Shown: positions 25,692 through 35,430, counted from the first letter of the stretch. The stretch is 64,000 nucleotides of DNA from Silanimonas sp. (GCF_027531545.1 NZ_JAPZSC010000001.1:310001-374000); one strand, 5' to 3'. Translations and numbers: made by a program. The notes: generated by a model not told the origin, from the sequence alone.

Positions 25692-28256
25692 TTACGCCGG
25701 CGGCTTCCAGGTGTCCTTCTCGGTCGGGCGCAGCAGGAAACGGCACAGCGCCGGCAGGAAGACGATGGCGGCCACCATGTTCACCACGAACAGGAAGGTC
25801 AGCATCAGGCCCATGTCGGCCTGGAACTTCAGGTCGGAGAGGATCCACGTGGCCACGCCCACCGCCAGCGTCAGCGCGGTGTAGAAGATCGCGATGCCGG
25901 TGGTCTTCAGCGCGATGAAGTAGCTCTCCGACAGCGTCTTGCCCGACAGCATGGCCTCGCGCATGCGAGCGAAGATGTAGATCGCGTAGTCCACGCCGAT
26001 GCCGACGCCGAGGGCCACCACGGTGAGCGTGTTGACCTTCATGCCGATGTCCAGCTCCACCATCAGCGAGTGGCCGAGTTCGGTCACCAGGATCAGCGGC
26101 AGCACGATGCAGGCGGCGGCGAGCGGGTTCTTGAAGCTCAGCAGGCACATCACGAACACCGCGGCGTACAGCAGCCACAGCATGATGTGCTCCTGCTCGC
26201 GCACTTCGTCGTTGATCGCCGCCATCACGCCGACGTTGCCGGTGCCGATGCGCGGGTTGACGACGTTGAGCGCCGGCGCCGACGGGTCGCTCATCGCGGC
26301 CATGTGCGCCTCGGCGAGCTTCTCGCGGATGCCGGTGCGGTCGAGGTCCGGGATCGCGGCGTCCTCGGCGAGGCCGAGCACGGTGCGGATGCCGGCCACG
26401 TTCTCCGCCTCGGCCTCGCGGAAGTCCTTGATGGCCTTCACCACGCGGTCGATGGTCGTGGCCTTGTGGTCGGTGAGGAACACCGACACCGGCATCACCG
26501 AGCAGTCGGCATTGAGCAGGCCGGTGTCGGTCTCGAAGCTCTGCGTGGCCGTGCGGAGGTTGTCCGGCACGCGCGGCAGCTCGCGCCAGCGCACGTTGCC
26601 TTCGTTCCAGCCTGCATTGGCGATCTTCGCGGCCATGGGCAGGCTGATCACCTGCTGCACGCCCTCGACATTGGCGAGGTGCCACGAGAGGCGGTCGATG
26701 ACCTCCATCACGCGGTAGTTGGTGCAGGCATCCGGGCTGGTCTCGACGATCACGTTGATGGTGTCGATGCCGAGCGCGAAGCGCTGGGTGATCTGCGCGG
26801 CGTCCTGGTTGAAGCGCGATTCCGGGCGCAGTTCGGCCACGCCGGATTCGGCGTCGCCAATCATCACGTTGTCACCGTGGGCTTCGGCGAAGAACCAGAT
26901 CGCCACGCCGGCCACGACGACAATCGCCGCCGGCCCGGGCTTCGAAAGCCGCGAGAGCACCGCCCAGACCTTGTCGAACTGGGTGAGCTGGCGGAGGCGG
27001 AACTCGCGCTTCTTCTCCATGTTGCGGAGCGTGGTGTAGCTCAGCAGCACCGGCAGCAGCACGAGGTTGGTGAGCACCGTCAGGCCGACGCCGACGGTCG
27101 CCGTGATGGCGAGCTCGCGCACCATCTGGATCTCGATCAGCATGATCGTGGCGAAGCCGATGCAGCCCGCCGCCAGCGCGACGGTGCCCGGGATCAGCAG
27201 CATGCGGAAGCTGGCCTTCGCGGCCTCGAGCGGCGAAATGCCATGGCGCTGGCGCAGCTCCTCGGGGCTGCCGTCCTCCATGCCGCCGAAGAAGATCTCG
27301 CCGCGGAAGCGGTTGATCATCTGTTCGCCGTGGCTGACCGCGATCGCGAAGATCAGGAACGGCGTGAGCATGTTCATCGGGTCGATGCCGTAGCCCAGCA
27401 GGCGCAGCGCGCCGAGCATCCAGATCACCGCCACGAACGAGGCGAACACCGTCAGCGTCGCGAGCTTCGCCGAGGTCGAGTAGATGAACAGCAGCAGCCA
27501 GGTGAAGGCGATGGTGATCGCGAAGAAGATCACCACCGAGGCGGCGCCGTCGGCGATGTCGTCCACCATCTTGGCGAAGCCGATGATGTGCACCGAGTAC
27601 TGGTCGTTCTCGTACTTGGCGCGGATGCCCTCCAGCTGGTCGCCGATGACTTGGTAGTCGAGCTTGCCGCCCGGCGCCTGGTCTTCGGGGATCAGCTCGG
27701 CCCACACCATCGTCGCCGACCAGTCGCGGGCGACGAGGCGGCCTAGGATGTTGGCCTTCACGATGTTGCCGCGGATGCGGTCGAAGTCTTCCGGCGCGGC
27801 GGTGTAGCCCTCGACGTTCGGCGAGAAGGTGTCGGGGATGACGTTGCCGCCGGCGAAGCCGTCCTCGACCACTTCGACGAATCGGGTGTTCGGCGTGAAC
27901 AGCGAGCGCACGCGCGCGTCGTCCGTCGCCTCCATCGCCATCACGTCCTTGGTCACGTTCTCCAAGGTCGCCATGTACTGCTGGTCGAAGATGTCGCCGT
28001 CCTTCGCGACCACCGCCACCAGCACGCGGTTGGCGCCGCCGAACTCCGCCATGTACTCGACGAAGGTCGACATGTACGGGTGTTCGCGCGGGATCTGCTT
28101 CATGAAGCCCGCATCGACGCGCAGCTGGCTGGCGAAGAACGCCATCGCCACCGTCACGATGGCGAAGAACACCATCACGATCCCGCGGTTGTTGAAGATC
28201 ACGCGCTCCAGCGCGCGGTGGAAGGCGCTGTCGCCCGAGGAATTACCGAGCGCCAT
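25692..28256 (-). CDS. MMPL/RND-superfamily permease
   Basis: Predicted 854-residue membrane protein with two repeats, each a helix, a large periplasmic domain and five further helices. The first helix is GIVMVFFAIVTVAMAFFASQL. Helix clusters lie about 235-395 and 695-845, with the motifs FAIAVSHGEQMINRF and ALGVGIGVDYAIYIFARMRE at equivalent places. Members of this branch carry lipids or other hydrophobic molecules rather than drugs (HpnN, MmpL). Last gene of a DUF1302 - DUF1329 - YCF48 - MMPL module; its start overlaps the YCF48 gene end by 14 bases. Substrate unknown. Confidence 0.92.
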   Translation of the reverse strand: MALGNSSGDSAFHRALERVIFNNRGIVMVFFAIVTVAMAFFASQLRVDAGFMKQIPREHPYMSTFVEYMAEFGGANRVLVAVVAKDGDIFDQQYMATLENVTKDVMAMEATDDARVRSLFTPNTRFVEVVEDGFAGGNVIPDTFSPNVEGYTAAPEDFDRIRGNIVKANILGRLVARDWSATMVWAELIPEDQAPGGKLDYQVIGDQLEGIRAKYENDQYSVHIIGFAKMVDDIADGAASVVIFFAITIAFTWLLLFIYSTSAKLATLTVFASFVAVIWMLGALRLLGYGIDPMNMLTPFLIFAIAVSHGEQMINRFRGEIFFGGMEDGSPEELRQRHGISPLEAAKASFRMLLIPGTVALAAGCIGFATIMLIEIQMVRELAITATVGVGLTVLTNLVLLPVLLSYTTLRNMEKKREFRLRQLTQFDKVWAVLSRLSKPGPAAIVVVAGVAIWFFAEAHGDNVMIGDAESGVAELRPESRFNQDAAQITQRFALGIDTINVIVETSPDACTNYRVMEVIDRLSWHLANVEGVQQVISLPMAAKIANAGWNEGNVRWRELPRVPDNLRTATQSFETDTGLLNADCSVMPVSVFLTDHKATTIDRVVKAIKDFREAEAENVAGIRTVLGLAEDAAIPDLDRTGIREKLAEAHMAAMSDPSAPALNVVNPRIGTGNVGVMAAINDEVREQEHIMLWLLYAAVFVMCLLSFKNPLAAACIVLPLILVTELGHSLMVELDIGMKVNTLTVVALGVGIGVDYAIYIFARMREAMLSGKTLSESYFIALKTTGIAIFYTALTLAVGVATWILSDLKFQADMGLMLTFLFVVNMVAAIVFLPALCRFLLRPTEKDTWKPPA

Positions 28257-29364
28257 GGCGGTCCGCTCCCTTGTCGCCGATCAGGATGAGACCGCCCGCG
28301 GCATCGGGGATGGCACCCGAGAGGACCGGCGTTTCGCCGTCCGCGTTCTGGAAGGTGGTGCGTTCGAACGGCGAAGCGCCGTCCGCACGCTGCAGGATGG
28401 TGCCTTCGTTGCCAACCAGCACCGCGCCGCCACCGGGCAGCGCCGTGCCGCCCATCAGGGCGACTTCGGTGCCGGTGTCGAGGCGGCTCCAGCTGTCGCC
28501 GCCGTCGGTGGATTCGTAGACGTTGCCGCGCAGGCCGAAGGCCAGCACGTGGCCCGCGTCCCAGGCGACGACGCCGAACATGGAGCCCTCGTAGGGGAAT
28601 CCGAGCCGCTGCCAGGTGTCGCCGTTGTCGCGCGAGCGAAACATCGCGCCACGCTCGCCGGCGAGGTAGAGGGTGCCGGCGGCATCGCGGCCGATGGCGT
28701 TGAGGTGCGGGTCCACTTCATCCTCGAGGACGAGGTCGCCGGCGAGCAGCACGCCGCTGTCGTCCATGCCCATGCCCTCGTCGGCCGGCGCTGTGTCCTC
28801 CGCCGGGGCGGTCTCGGCGGCCGGGACCTCGCCTTTCAACGAGAGCGCCACCCATGTCTGGCCGCCATCGGTGGTGCGCAGCAGGGTGCTGAAGGCGCCG
28901 ACCGCGAAGCCGGTGCTGGCGTCGACGAAGAGCAGGTCGAGGATCGGCGCGCCCTGCGAAGGCTCGAAGCTTTCGGGATTCCAGATGTCGATCCGCTGCC
29001 GCGCCCAGGTGTCGCCGTTGTCGCTCGAGCGCAGGATCACGCCGGAGTGGCCGGCCACCCACAGCTCGCCGTCGGCACTGGCCACGCTGGTGAGGGCCAC
29101 GCGCGTCGGCGTGCTGAGCTGGGTCCAGTGCCCGGCGTCGTCGCCGCGCAGCACGATGCCGTGTTCACCAACGGCGAACAGGCCCGCGCTAGTCCGGGCC
29201 AGGTCGAGCAGCAGGGCCTTCGTCGCCAAGGGCAGGAGTTCGGAAGGCTGCACCGAGGGATCGGTGGGCGGCGGGTCTTGGGCCGTCGCTGCGCTCGCCC
29301 ACGCCAGGGTGGCGCCCAGGGCGAGGACGAGCGGCGTCCGGGATCGCGCGAGATTCAAAGACAT
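28243..29364 (-). CDS. Exported YCF48-like beta-propeller protein
   Basis: Predicted 373-residue periplasmic protein. Signal peptide (ARSRTPLVLALGATLAWASAATAQ). The mature part is a series of BNR/YCF48-type blades marked by DNGDTWARQ, TDGGQTWVAL, DNGDTWQRLG and TDGGDSWSRL, with GxxGxIxRSxD turns. Such propellers act as assembly or docking factors (Ycf48 in photosystem II). An acidic, low-complexity insert (about 185-210, ETAPAEDTAPADEGMGMDDSG) interrupts the blades. The MMPL permease gene overlaps its end, so the two probably work together in the envelope. Confidence 0.88.
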   Translation of the reverse strand: MSLNLARSRTPLVLALGATLAWASAATAQDPPPTDPSVQPSELLPLATKALLLDLARTSAGLFAVGEHGIVLRGDDAGHWTQLSTPTRVALTSVASADGELWVAGHSGVILRSSDNGDTWARQRIDIWNPESFEPSQGAPILDLLFVDASTGFAVGAFSTLLRTTDGGQTWVALSLKGEVPAAETAPAEDTAPADEGMGMDDSGVLLAGDLVLEDEVDPHLNAIGRDAAGTLYLAGERGAMFRSRDNGDTWQRLGFPYEGSMFGVVAWDAGHVLAFGLRGNVYESTDGGDSWSRLDTGTEVALMGGTALPGGGAVLVGNEGTILQRADGASPFERTTFQNADGETPVLSGAIPDAAGGLILIGDKGADRHGAR

Positions 29365-29372
29365 GGAACCCT

Positions 29373-29407
29373 CAAGAAAAACGGGCGGCGCCGTGAAGCG
29401 CCGCCCG
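29373..29407 (-). terminator. Hairpin with U-tract between DUF1329 and YCF48 genes
   Basis: On the minus strand CGGGCGGCGC and GCGCCGCCCG form a 10 bp stem with a six-base loop, followed by GTTTTTCTT. It fits an intrinsic terminator or attenuator inside the module, just before the YCF48 start. Confidence 0.75.
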
Positions 29408-29444
29408 CGGAGAATACGCGCCACGTCGACCGTGGCGCGACGGA

Positions 29445-30812
29445 TCAGCGGACGCCCGCGGCGCGCAGGTTCTGCGGCGAGAAGTCCGCCGGCGTGGCCT
29501 GATAGCCGAAGTCGTAGGGCTTGTCCTCTTCGTTGTCCAGCAGGCCCGCGAGGTAGCGACCCGACTTCAGGTCGTAGTGCGCTTCGATGGTCGACCAGAA
29601 CGTCGGCACTTCGTAGTAGTTGATCGACGGGGCCTCCGACACGCGCCAGATCGCACCCTGGCCGTCGTAGTGGTCGATCGCGAGGATCTGGTAGCTGTCC
29701 TCGTCGAGGTAGAAGGTGCGGCGGCTGTTGATGTGACGCGCACCGGCCTTCAGCTTGGCCTCGACCACCCACACGCGATGCAGCTCGTAGCGCATGAAGT
29801 CGGGGTTCAGATGGCCCGGGCGGACCAGATCGGCGACCTTCGTGTTGTTGCTGTGCGCCTTGTAGGAGTTGTACGGGACGTACATCTCCCTCTTGCCGAC
29901 CATCGTCCAGTCGAAGCGGTCCATCGCGCCGTTGAACATGTCGGTCATGTCGTTCGTCGACAGGCCGTCGGAGGCGGTGGCCGGGTTGTCGTAGGCGACG
30001 TTCGGGGCGCGGCGCACGCGGCGCTGGCCGGGGTTGTAGATCCACGCCTGACGCGGTGCCACCGAGTTGTTCAGGGTTTCATGGACCAGCAGCACCTGAC
30101 CGGCGAGACGCGCCGGGCCGAGCACGTCCTGCAGGAAGTACAGCAGGATGTTGTTGATGTTCTCCGAGGTGTTGCCGGGCTTGTAGTACAGGCCCAGCAG
30201 GCGTTCCTGCAGACGGATCATCGTGTACTGGCCGCCCGGCGTCGGCGCGACGCGGTTGGCCCAGCGACGGCCGGAGACGCCCTTGTACTTCAGCTTGTGG
30301 TTCCAGATCAGCTCGTAGGCGTTCTGCGGCACCGGGAACGGGAAGCCCTCGGCGCAGTTCTGGATGCCTTCGCCGTTGGCGACCAGACGGCAGCGGGTCG
30401 CGTTGGTCTTGGTGAAGTCATAGGTGCGCTGCGGGAACGCGGCCGAACGGCGCGTCGGGTAGACGTCCATGCGGAAGGTCGGGTAGCGCGTGAACATGGC
30501 CTTCTGGCCGGCCGTCAGGTTGTTGCCGTACTGGCCGACGTTGGCGCGCGTGATCTGGAACTTCGGACGGTCCGCCGCGAACGGATCCGGGTGGAACATG
30601 CCGTTGCGGTAACCCGCCGGCGGACGGGTGATGCCGCCTTCCCAGGCCGGGATGGTGCCGGCGGCATTGGCCGCCTTCTCGGCACCGACCGGGGTCAGCG
30701 TCTGGCCGAGCTGGGCGGCTTTCGCCGCATCCACCGCGGCGTTGGCGACGCTGGCCGACAGGGCCAGCGCGCCGAGGGTGGCTGCGAGTGCAGCCTTGGT
30801 GGTCAATTTCAT
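29445..30812 (-). CDS. DUF1329 family exported protein
   Basis: Predicted 455-residue protein with a signal peptide (KLTTKAALAATLGALALSASVANA). The body shows the DUF1329 signature: GTIPAWEGGITRPP, HPDPFAADRPKF, a MDVYPTRRSAAFP segment and SRRTFYLDEDSYQILAIDHYDGQG near the end. The fold has been likened to LolA/LolB lipoprotein carriers; a role in moving a hydrophobic ligand across the periplasm is inference. The start at 30812 gives the usual family length. It follows the DUF1302 gene by 20 bases. Confidence 0.93.
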   Translation of the reverse strand: MKLTTKAALAATLGALALSASVANAAVDAAKAAQLGQTLTPVGAEKAANAAGTIPAWEGGITRPPAGYRNGMFHPDPFAADRPKFQITRANVGQYGNNLTAGQKAMFTRYPTFRMDVYPTRRSAAFPQRTYDFTKTNATRCRLVANGEGIQNCAEGFPFPVPQNAYELIWNHKLKYKGVSGRRWANRVAPTPGGQYTMIRLQERLLGLYYKPGNTSENINNILLYFLQDVLGPARLAGQVLLVHETLNNSVAPRQAWIYNPGQRRVRRAPNVAYDNPATASDGLSTNDMTDMFNGAMDRFDWTMVGKREMYVPYNSYKAHSNNTKVADLVRPGHLNPDFMRYELHRVWVVEAKLKAGARHINSRRTFYLDEDSYQILAIDHYDGQGAIWRVSEAPSINYYEVPTFWSTIEAHYDLKSGRYLAGLLDNEEDKPYDFGYQATPADFSPQNLRAAGVR

Positions 30813-30832
30813 GCTGTTCCCTCCCAGGAGCA

Positions 30833-32860
30833 TCAGAACGAGTAACGGACGCTGGCGGACGCGAAATCGCGGTCGGCGATCTGGTTGTAGATACCGCCGC
30901 CCGAGAACGACGTGTAGGACAGGTCGAAGATCCACGAGTTCAAGTAGTTGAACTCGGCACCCAACGTGAGCGACTTGCGGCCTTCGAGGAAGTTGCCGCC
31001 CGGACCCGGCGAGATGCCATCGACGTCATGGTTGTACGCGAGGCGCGGCGAGAAGGTGAACGCGGTGCCGAGGAAGCTGTTGTAGTCGGCGCGCGCCGCG
31101 AGGCGGTAGCCCCAAGAGAACTTCGTCGGGAAGCCGCCGGTGAGCGTCTGCGGATTGCGGGCGCAACCGGCAAGCGCCGGATTGAACACCGCCGGCAGGC
31201 CACCGGCAAGCGCCGCACGGACGGCCGCGACATCGCAGCCGCCACCGGTGTCGGTGCCTTCGCCTTCGTAGCGGACATTGCCGTCGAGGTCGACGTCGGT
31301 CCAGCCCACTTCGGCCACCGTCGAGATCTGGTCGGCGCCCAGCACCTGGCCGAAGACCTTGGTGAAGGTCATCTGCACCTGGGTCTGCGCGTGCTCGCGC
31401 CAGCCGCGGATTTCCTGGCCGAGCGCTGCCGTGCCGAGCTGGCTGCGGAACTCATAGGCCGGCGGGGCGCCCTGCGCGCGGATGAAGGTGTTGAGCGGCG
31501 TGAGCGCGGCGAACAGCAGCTCGACGTCGTCCATCTGGATCGGCGCGTTCGGGCGGTAGCTCACTTCACCCTGGAAGGCGATGCCGGCCGGGAGGTTGGT
31601 GTTCCAGCTCATGCCGTACAGCTGGATGTCTTCCGGGTACTCCACGAAGAAGCGGCCGGTGTTGGCCGACGTGCCAGTGACCGCGCGGCCCGAGAGCAGC
31701 GGCAGGCGGCTGTGGTAGTTCATGAAGTAGAAACCGAATTCGGTTTCGTTGAAGTTCTCGGCGTACCAACGGACCGCGCCGCCGTACTGGCCGTCGTCGC
31801 GCGCGTTGCGGTTCGGCAGGCGGGCCACGGCGCCACCGCAGCCGATGCCGGCGATGGTGGCGTTGGACACGCCCGGCGGCAGGCCGGTGAAGTTGAGATC
31901 GGTGTTGAGCGGGCCGGTCGGACCACCGAAGCAGGTCGCGAAGAAGCGCTCCGGGTTGTTGACCGGCTGCGGCACGGTGCCGAAGCCGAGCATCACGTAG
32001 GTGCCACCCGGGGTCGCGAAGTCGTTCGCGCTGAAGTAGGTGCCGGCCGCGTCGACTTCGATCTCTTCGAACTCGAAGAGGTAGAAGCCTTCAATCGCGA
32101 CGTTCTGTGTCAGGTTGAACGAGCCGTAGATCGCATCGACCGGCAGGAAGGCTTCCTTCAGCTCGGCGCCGGCGACGCGGAGCGCCGAGAGGTCGACCGG
32201 GTTGACGGAGTTGATGCCGTTCTGGATGAAGGTGCTCTCACCCCAGCTGATCACCTGGCGGCCGAGGCGCCACGTGCCGCTCTGCTCGCCGATGCTGAAG
32301 TCGCGGTAGATGAAGGCGTCCAGCAGGCGGAAGCGCTCGCCGATGCGGTCCTTGGCCTCGGACGTGAGGTCGGCGCGGTCGGCGTTTTCGAAGTCGTAGA
32401 AGTACGTGGCGCGGGTGAAGGCACCCCAGTTGCGCCAGCCGAGCTTCATCTCGGACGTGATCTTGAAGGTGTTGGCGATCGCGTCGCCCTTGTCGTACTT
32501 CAGGTTGCCGTCGTCACGGTTGACCGAGAAGCGACCCCGCGCGGCGATCTGCGCGGCCGAACCCGGGAAGCCCGAGGCGCAGGCCGGGAACGGATTGGTC
32601 GGCGACGGGGCCGGCAGCGGAATGATGGCTTGGTTCTGGGCGCAGATCAGCGGGTTGAACTGGCCCTTGCCGATCAGGTTCGGGTCCTGGTCCTCCGTGC
32701 GCCACGAGTAACCATAGGAGATGGTGGTGTCGACGGTGCCGGTGAATTCACCGCTGCCGAATTCGAAGGCCTGGGCCGTCGGGGCCATCAGCGCCAGGCC
32801 GACGGCGGCGGCCAGCGGGGCGAGCGCGATGCCGCCGCGCAGGTGGGTTTTGGACTTCAT
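30833..32860 (-). CDS. DUF1302 family outer-membrane protein
   Basis: Predicted 675-residue exported protein. Signal peptide (LAPLAAAVGLALMAPTAQA), then FEFGSGEFTGTVDTTISYGYSWR and many alternating beta strands, ending in ASVRYSF with the terminal Phe of outer-membrane barrels. Characteristic DUF1302 pieces are GRQVISWGESTFIQNGINSVNPVDLS and the Cys-containing loops (ICAQN, CFGG, GIGCGG). DUF1302 genes almost always precede DUF1329, as here. First gene of the leftward module; the 217 bases upstream hold its promoter, which I cannot pinpoint. Confidence 0.92.
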   Translation of the reverse strand: MKSKTHLRGGIALAPLAAAVGLALMAPTAQAFEFGSGEFTGTVDTTISYGYSWRTEDQDPNLIGKGQFNPLICAQNQAIIPLPAPSPTNPFPACASGFPGSAAQIAARGRFSVNRDDGNLKYDKGDAIANTFKITSEMKLGWRNWGAFTRATYFYDFENADRADLTSEAKDRIGERFRLLDAFIYRDFSIGEQSGTWRLGRQVISWGESTFIQNGINSVNPVDLSALRVAGAELKEAFLPVDAIYGSFNLTQNVAIEGFYLFEFEEIEVDAAGTYFSANDFATPGGTYVMLGFGTVPQPVNNPERFFATCFGGPTGPLNTDLNFTGLPPGVSNATIAGIGCGGAVARLPNRNARDDGQYGGAVRWYAENFNETEFGFYFMNYHSRLPLLSGRAVTGTSANTGRFFVEYPEDIQLYGMSWNTNLPAGIAFQGEVSYRPNAPIQMDDVELLFAALTPLNTFIRAQGAPPAYEFRSQLGTAALGQEIRGWREHAQTQVQMTFTKVFGQVLGADQISTVAEVGWTDVDLDGNVRYEGEGTDTGGGCDVAAVRAALAGGLPAVFNPALAGCARNPQTLTGGFPTKFSWGYRLAARADYNSFLGTAFTFSPRLAYNHDVDGISPGPGGNFLEGRKSLTLGAEFNYLNSWIFDLSYTSFSGGGIYNQIADRDFASASVRYSF

Positions 32861-33077
32861 CAGGACTTCCTCGGGACAGGATCAACGACAGGACAACCCC
32901 CGGGGCCTCCGGGGAGAGGGCTCGATCCCTCGAACCGGGGCGCGCGATAGGCTCGCGGCGCCCTAGATCAAAAGCTCGAAAGTGACGACGAGCCCATATT
33001 AAGAGTCCGTTAGGAAAAGGCAATGCTCCGGCGTATGGCGGACGCGCTGCGTCGCAACATGCCGGCACCCCCGCCGT

Positions 33078-33920
33078 TCACAGGGGAAAGTCGGCCGCCG
33101 AGGGCGCGAAGCCGCGCGGCGCCCAGCCCAAGGCCTCCCGGGCCGGGCGGTCTTCGAACACCAGGTCGTCCGCGAGGCGCGAGGCCCAGCCCCCCAGCCT
33201 CGCATCGACCCGGCCGGCCCACGCCAGCATCGGCCATGGCACAGGCCACGGCCGGCAGCCCGGGGCGCCCGCGGCCACGCTGCGACGCAGCATCTCGCCG
33301 AAGGCCACACGCTCCCCGCCCGGCAGGTCGAAGGCGCCAGAGGCATGGCGATCGACCGCCAGCGCGGCCAGCGCGGCGTCGGCGAGATCGAGCGCATGCA
33401 CAGGCTGGCGCAGCCCGGGCGCTCCCATCGGCAGGGGCAGCAAAGGCCAACGCCGGGCCAAACGGACGACGCGGCTCACGGTGGCGTCCCGGCCCATGCC
33501 CCAGACCAGGGTGGGTCGCAGCACGGTGCAGGGGGTCCCGCTCTGCCGGCAAGCCGCGAACAGCGCGGCTTCGGCCTCGACGAGGCGGGCGGCGACGTCG
33601 CGCTCGGCGGCATCGGGCGATCGCCCCTTGACGTGCAGGCTGGTCGAACCGAAGGCGACGATGCGGCCGGCACGCACGCGCCCCGAGGCCACGGCGCGGG
33701 CGAACGCGTCCAGCGGCCCGAGGCTGAGGGCCGCCTCGAAGCTGTGCGGCTCGTCGAAGCTGTCGAGGCCACTGGCCCGCCATTCGACAGGCCCCTCGCC
33801 TGCCCCCGGCTCGCGCGCCTGCCGCGAGACCGCGAGCACCGGCAACGGCAGGCCGCGGCGGCATAGGGCATCACCGATTTGGCCACTGAGGCCGAAGACG
33901 AGAAGCGGCGGACGACGCAC
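33078..33920 (-). CDS. NAD(P)-binding SDR/epimerase-like protein lacking the Tyr-Lys pair
   Basis: Predicted 280-residue Rossmann protein. The N-terminus has the nucleotide loop LVFGLSGQIGDAL (GxxGxxG). Later parts resemble sugar-nucleotide epimerases: RIVAFGSTSLHVKG, CTVLRPTLVWGMGRD, RQPVHALDLADAAL and SGAFDLPGGERVAFGEML. Where extended SDRs carry YxxxK, this sequence reads RDVAARLVEAE, so the usual catalysis is doubtful; it may bind a cofactor or act as a regulator. The GTG at 33920 is chosen as it precedes the first strand closely. Divergent from the SLC13 gene. Confidence 0.8.
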   Translation of the reverse strand: MRRPPLLVFGLSGQIGDALCRRGLPLPVLAVSRQAREPGAGEGPVEWRASGLDSFDEPHSFEAALSLGPLDAFARAVASGRVRAGRIVAFGSTSLHVKGRSPDAAERDVAARLVEAEAALFAACRQSGTPCTVLRPTLVWGMGRDATVSRVVRLARRWPLLPLPMGAPGLRQPVHALDLADAALAALAVDRHASGAFDLPGGERVAFGEMLRRSVAAGAPGCRPWPVPWPMLAWAGRVDARLGGWASRLADDLVFEDRPAREALGWAPRGFAPSAADFPL

Positions 33921-34019
33921 GGCGGGGCCTCGGAGAACGACGGCGAGGATGCCATGCGGGCCCGCGACCGTGCCGGGCTCGTGCGATGCTCCGCGCCGAC
34001 CGCGACCACCCGACTGACG

Positions 34020-35417
34020 ATGACCGACGCCCCCAACGCCTCGCCGCCTTCCCGACCGTGGTCCCTGGTGCTGGTGCCGGCGCTCTCGATCGCGGCCTAC
34101 CTGGCGTTGCGCGCGACCGGTTCGGAGCACGCGCTCGCCTTCACCGCCGCCCTCACCCTGTGGTGCGCGGGCTGGTGGGTGCGCGAGCCGGTGTCGCCCA
34201 CCGTGACCGCCCTGCTGCCGCTGGCGCTGCTGCCGATGGCCGGCGTGCTGACGCCACAACAGGTGTCGCAGAGCTACGGCAACGAGCTGATCCTGCTGCT
34301 GCTCGGCGGCTTCGTGCTGTCGATGGCGGTGGAGAAGAGCGGCGCGCATCGGCGGCTGGCGCTCGGCATGGTGCGCGCGGTGGGCGGCGGCTCCGGCAGG
34401 GCGGTGCTGTGGGGCTTCATGATCGCTGCCTCGGCCCTGAGCATGTGGATCTCGAACGCCGCGACCACGCTGCTTCTGCTGCCCGTGGCACTGGCGGTGC
34501 TGGCCGACTACCGCGACCAGCGCCTGGCCGCGCCACTGGTCCTCGGCATTGCCTATGCGGCCAGCATCGGCGGCCTCGGCACGCCGATCGGCACGCCGCC
34601 CAACCTCGTGTTCATGAGCGTGTACGAACAGACCACGGGCGAGGCCTTCGGCTTCCTGCGCTGGATGGCCATCGGCGTGCCGATCGTCGTGCTGCTGGTG
34701 CCGCTGATGGCGCTGTGGCTCGGGCGGAGCCTCGCGGGAACGCCGCGCGCGTCGCTTCCCGAATTGCCGGCGTGGTCGGCGGGCGAGCGCCGCGTGCTGG
34801 CGGTGTTCGCCCTGACGGCCGCGGCGTGGGTGTTCCGCGAATTGCCGCACGGGGGTTGGAGCGCGTGGCTCGGTGTGCCTGGCGCCACCGATGCCGGCGT
34901 GGCCCTGCTGGGCGCGCTGGCGATGCTGCTGGTCGGCGACGGCCGCGGCGGTCGGGTGCTCGAATGGCGCGACGCCGAGCGCCTCCCATGGGGCGTGCTC
35001 GTGCTGTTCGGTGGCGGCATCGCGCTGTCGATGGCCTTCCAATCCTCGGGCCTGAGCGACGTGATCGCCTCCCGGATGGGGGGGCTGGCTGCCCTGCCCC
35101 TTCTGCTGATGCTCGTGCTGCTGGTCGGCACCGTGGTGCTGCTTTCCGAGATCGTCAGCAACACCGCGACCGCGGTGCTGCTGATGCCGATCATGGCCAG
35201 CGTGGCGGTCGCCATCGACGTTGAACCGGCCCTGCTGATGTTCCCGGCGGTCATGGCCGCCAGCATCGGCTTCATGCTGCCGGTGGCGACGGCACCGAAC
35301 GCGATCGCCTACGGCTCGGGCCAAGTGCCGGCGCAGCGCATGCTGCGCGAGGGCGCGGTGATGGACCTGCTGGGCGTCGTCGTGGTGTGCGCGGTCTGCT
35401 ACGCGATGTTCCGCTGA
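34020..35417 (+). CDS. SLC13/DASS family anion:sodium symporter
   Basis: Predicted 465-residue carrier for dicarboxylates, tricarboxylates or sulfate, driven by sodium. It has about 11 helices in two repeats, each with the SNT motif: MWISNAATTLLLLP and LSEIVSNTATAVLLMP. The helix-loop IGGLGTPIGTPPNLVFM and the matching ATAPNAIAYGSG form the substrate and sodium sites. Substrate not determinable. Its ATG follows a run in which an upstream frame is open but unlike the family. Confidence 0.93.
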   Translation: MTDAPNASPPSRPWSLVLVPALSIAAYLALRATGSEHALAFTAALTLWCAGWWVREPVSPTVTALLPLALLPMAGVLTPQQVSQSYGNELILLLLGGFVLSMAVEKSGAHRRLALGMVRAVGGGSGRAVLWGFMIAASALSMWISNAATTLLLLPVALAVLADYRDQRLAAPLVLGIAYAASIGGLGTPIGTPPNLVFMSVYEQTTGEAFGFLRWMAIGVPIVVLLVPLMALWLGRSLAGTPRASLPELPAWSAGERRVLAVFALTAAAWVFRELPHGGWSAWLGVPGATDAGVALLGALAMLLVGDGRGGRVLEWRDAERLPWGVLVLFGGGIALSMAFQSSGLSDVIASRMGGLAALPLLLMLVLLVGTVVLLSEIVSNTATAVLLMPIMASVAVAIDVEPALLMFPAVMAASIGFMLPVATAPNAIAYGSGQVPAQRMLREGAVMDLLGVVVVCAVCYAMFR

Positions 35418-35430
35418 GCGCCGCGCTCGA

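Noticed and set aside
32920-32936. tRNA T-arm-like palindrome upstream of the DUF1302 gene
   Set aside because: GGTTCGAGGGATCGAGCC looks like a T arm but no acceptor, D or anticodon arms fit around it.
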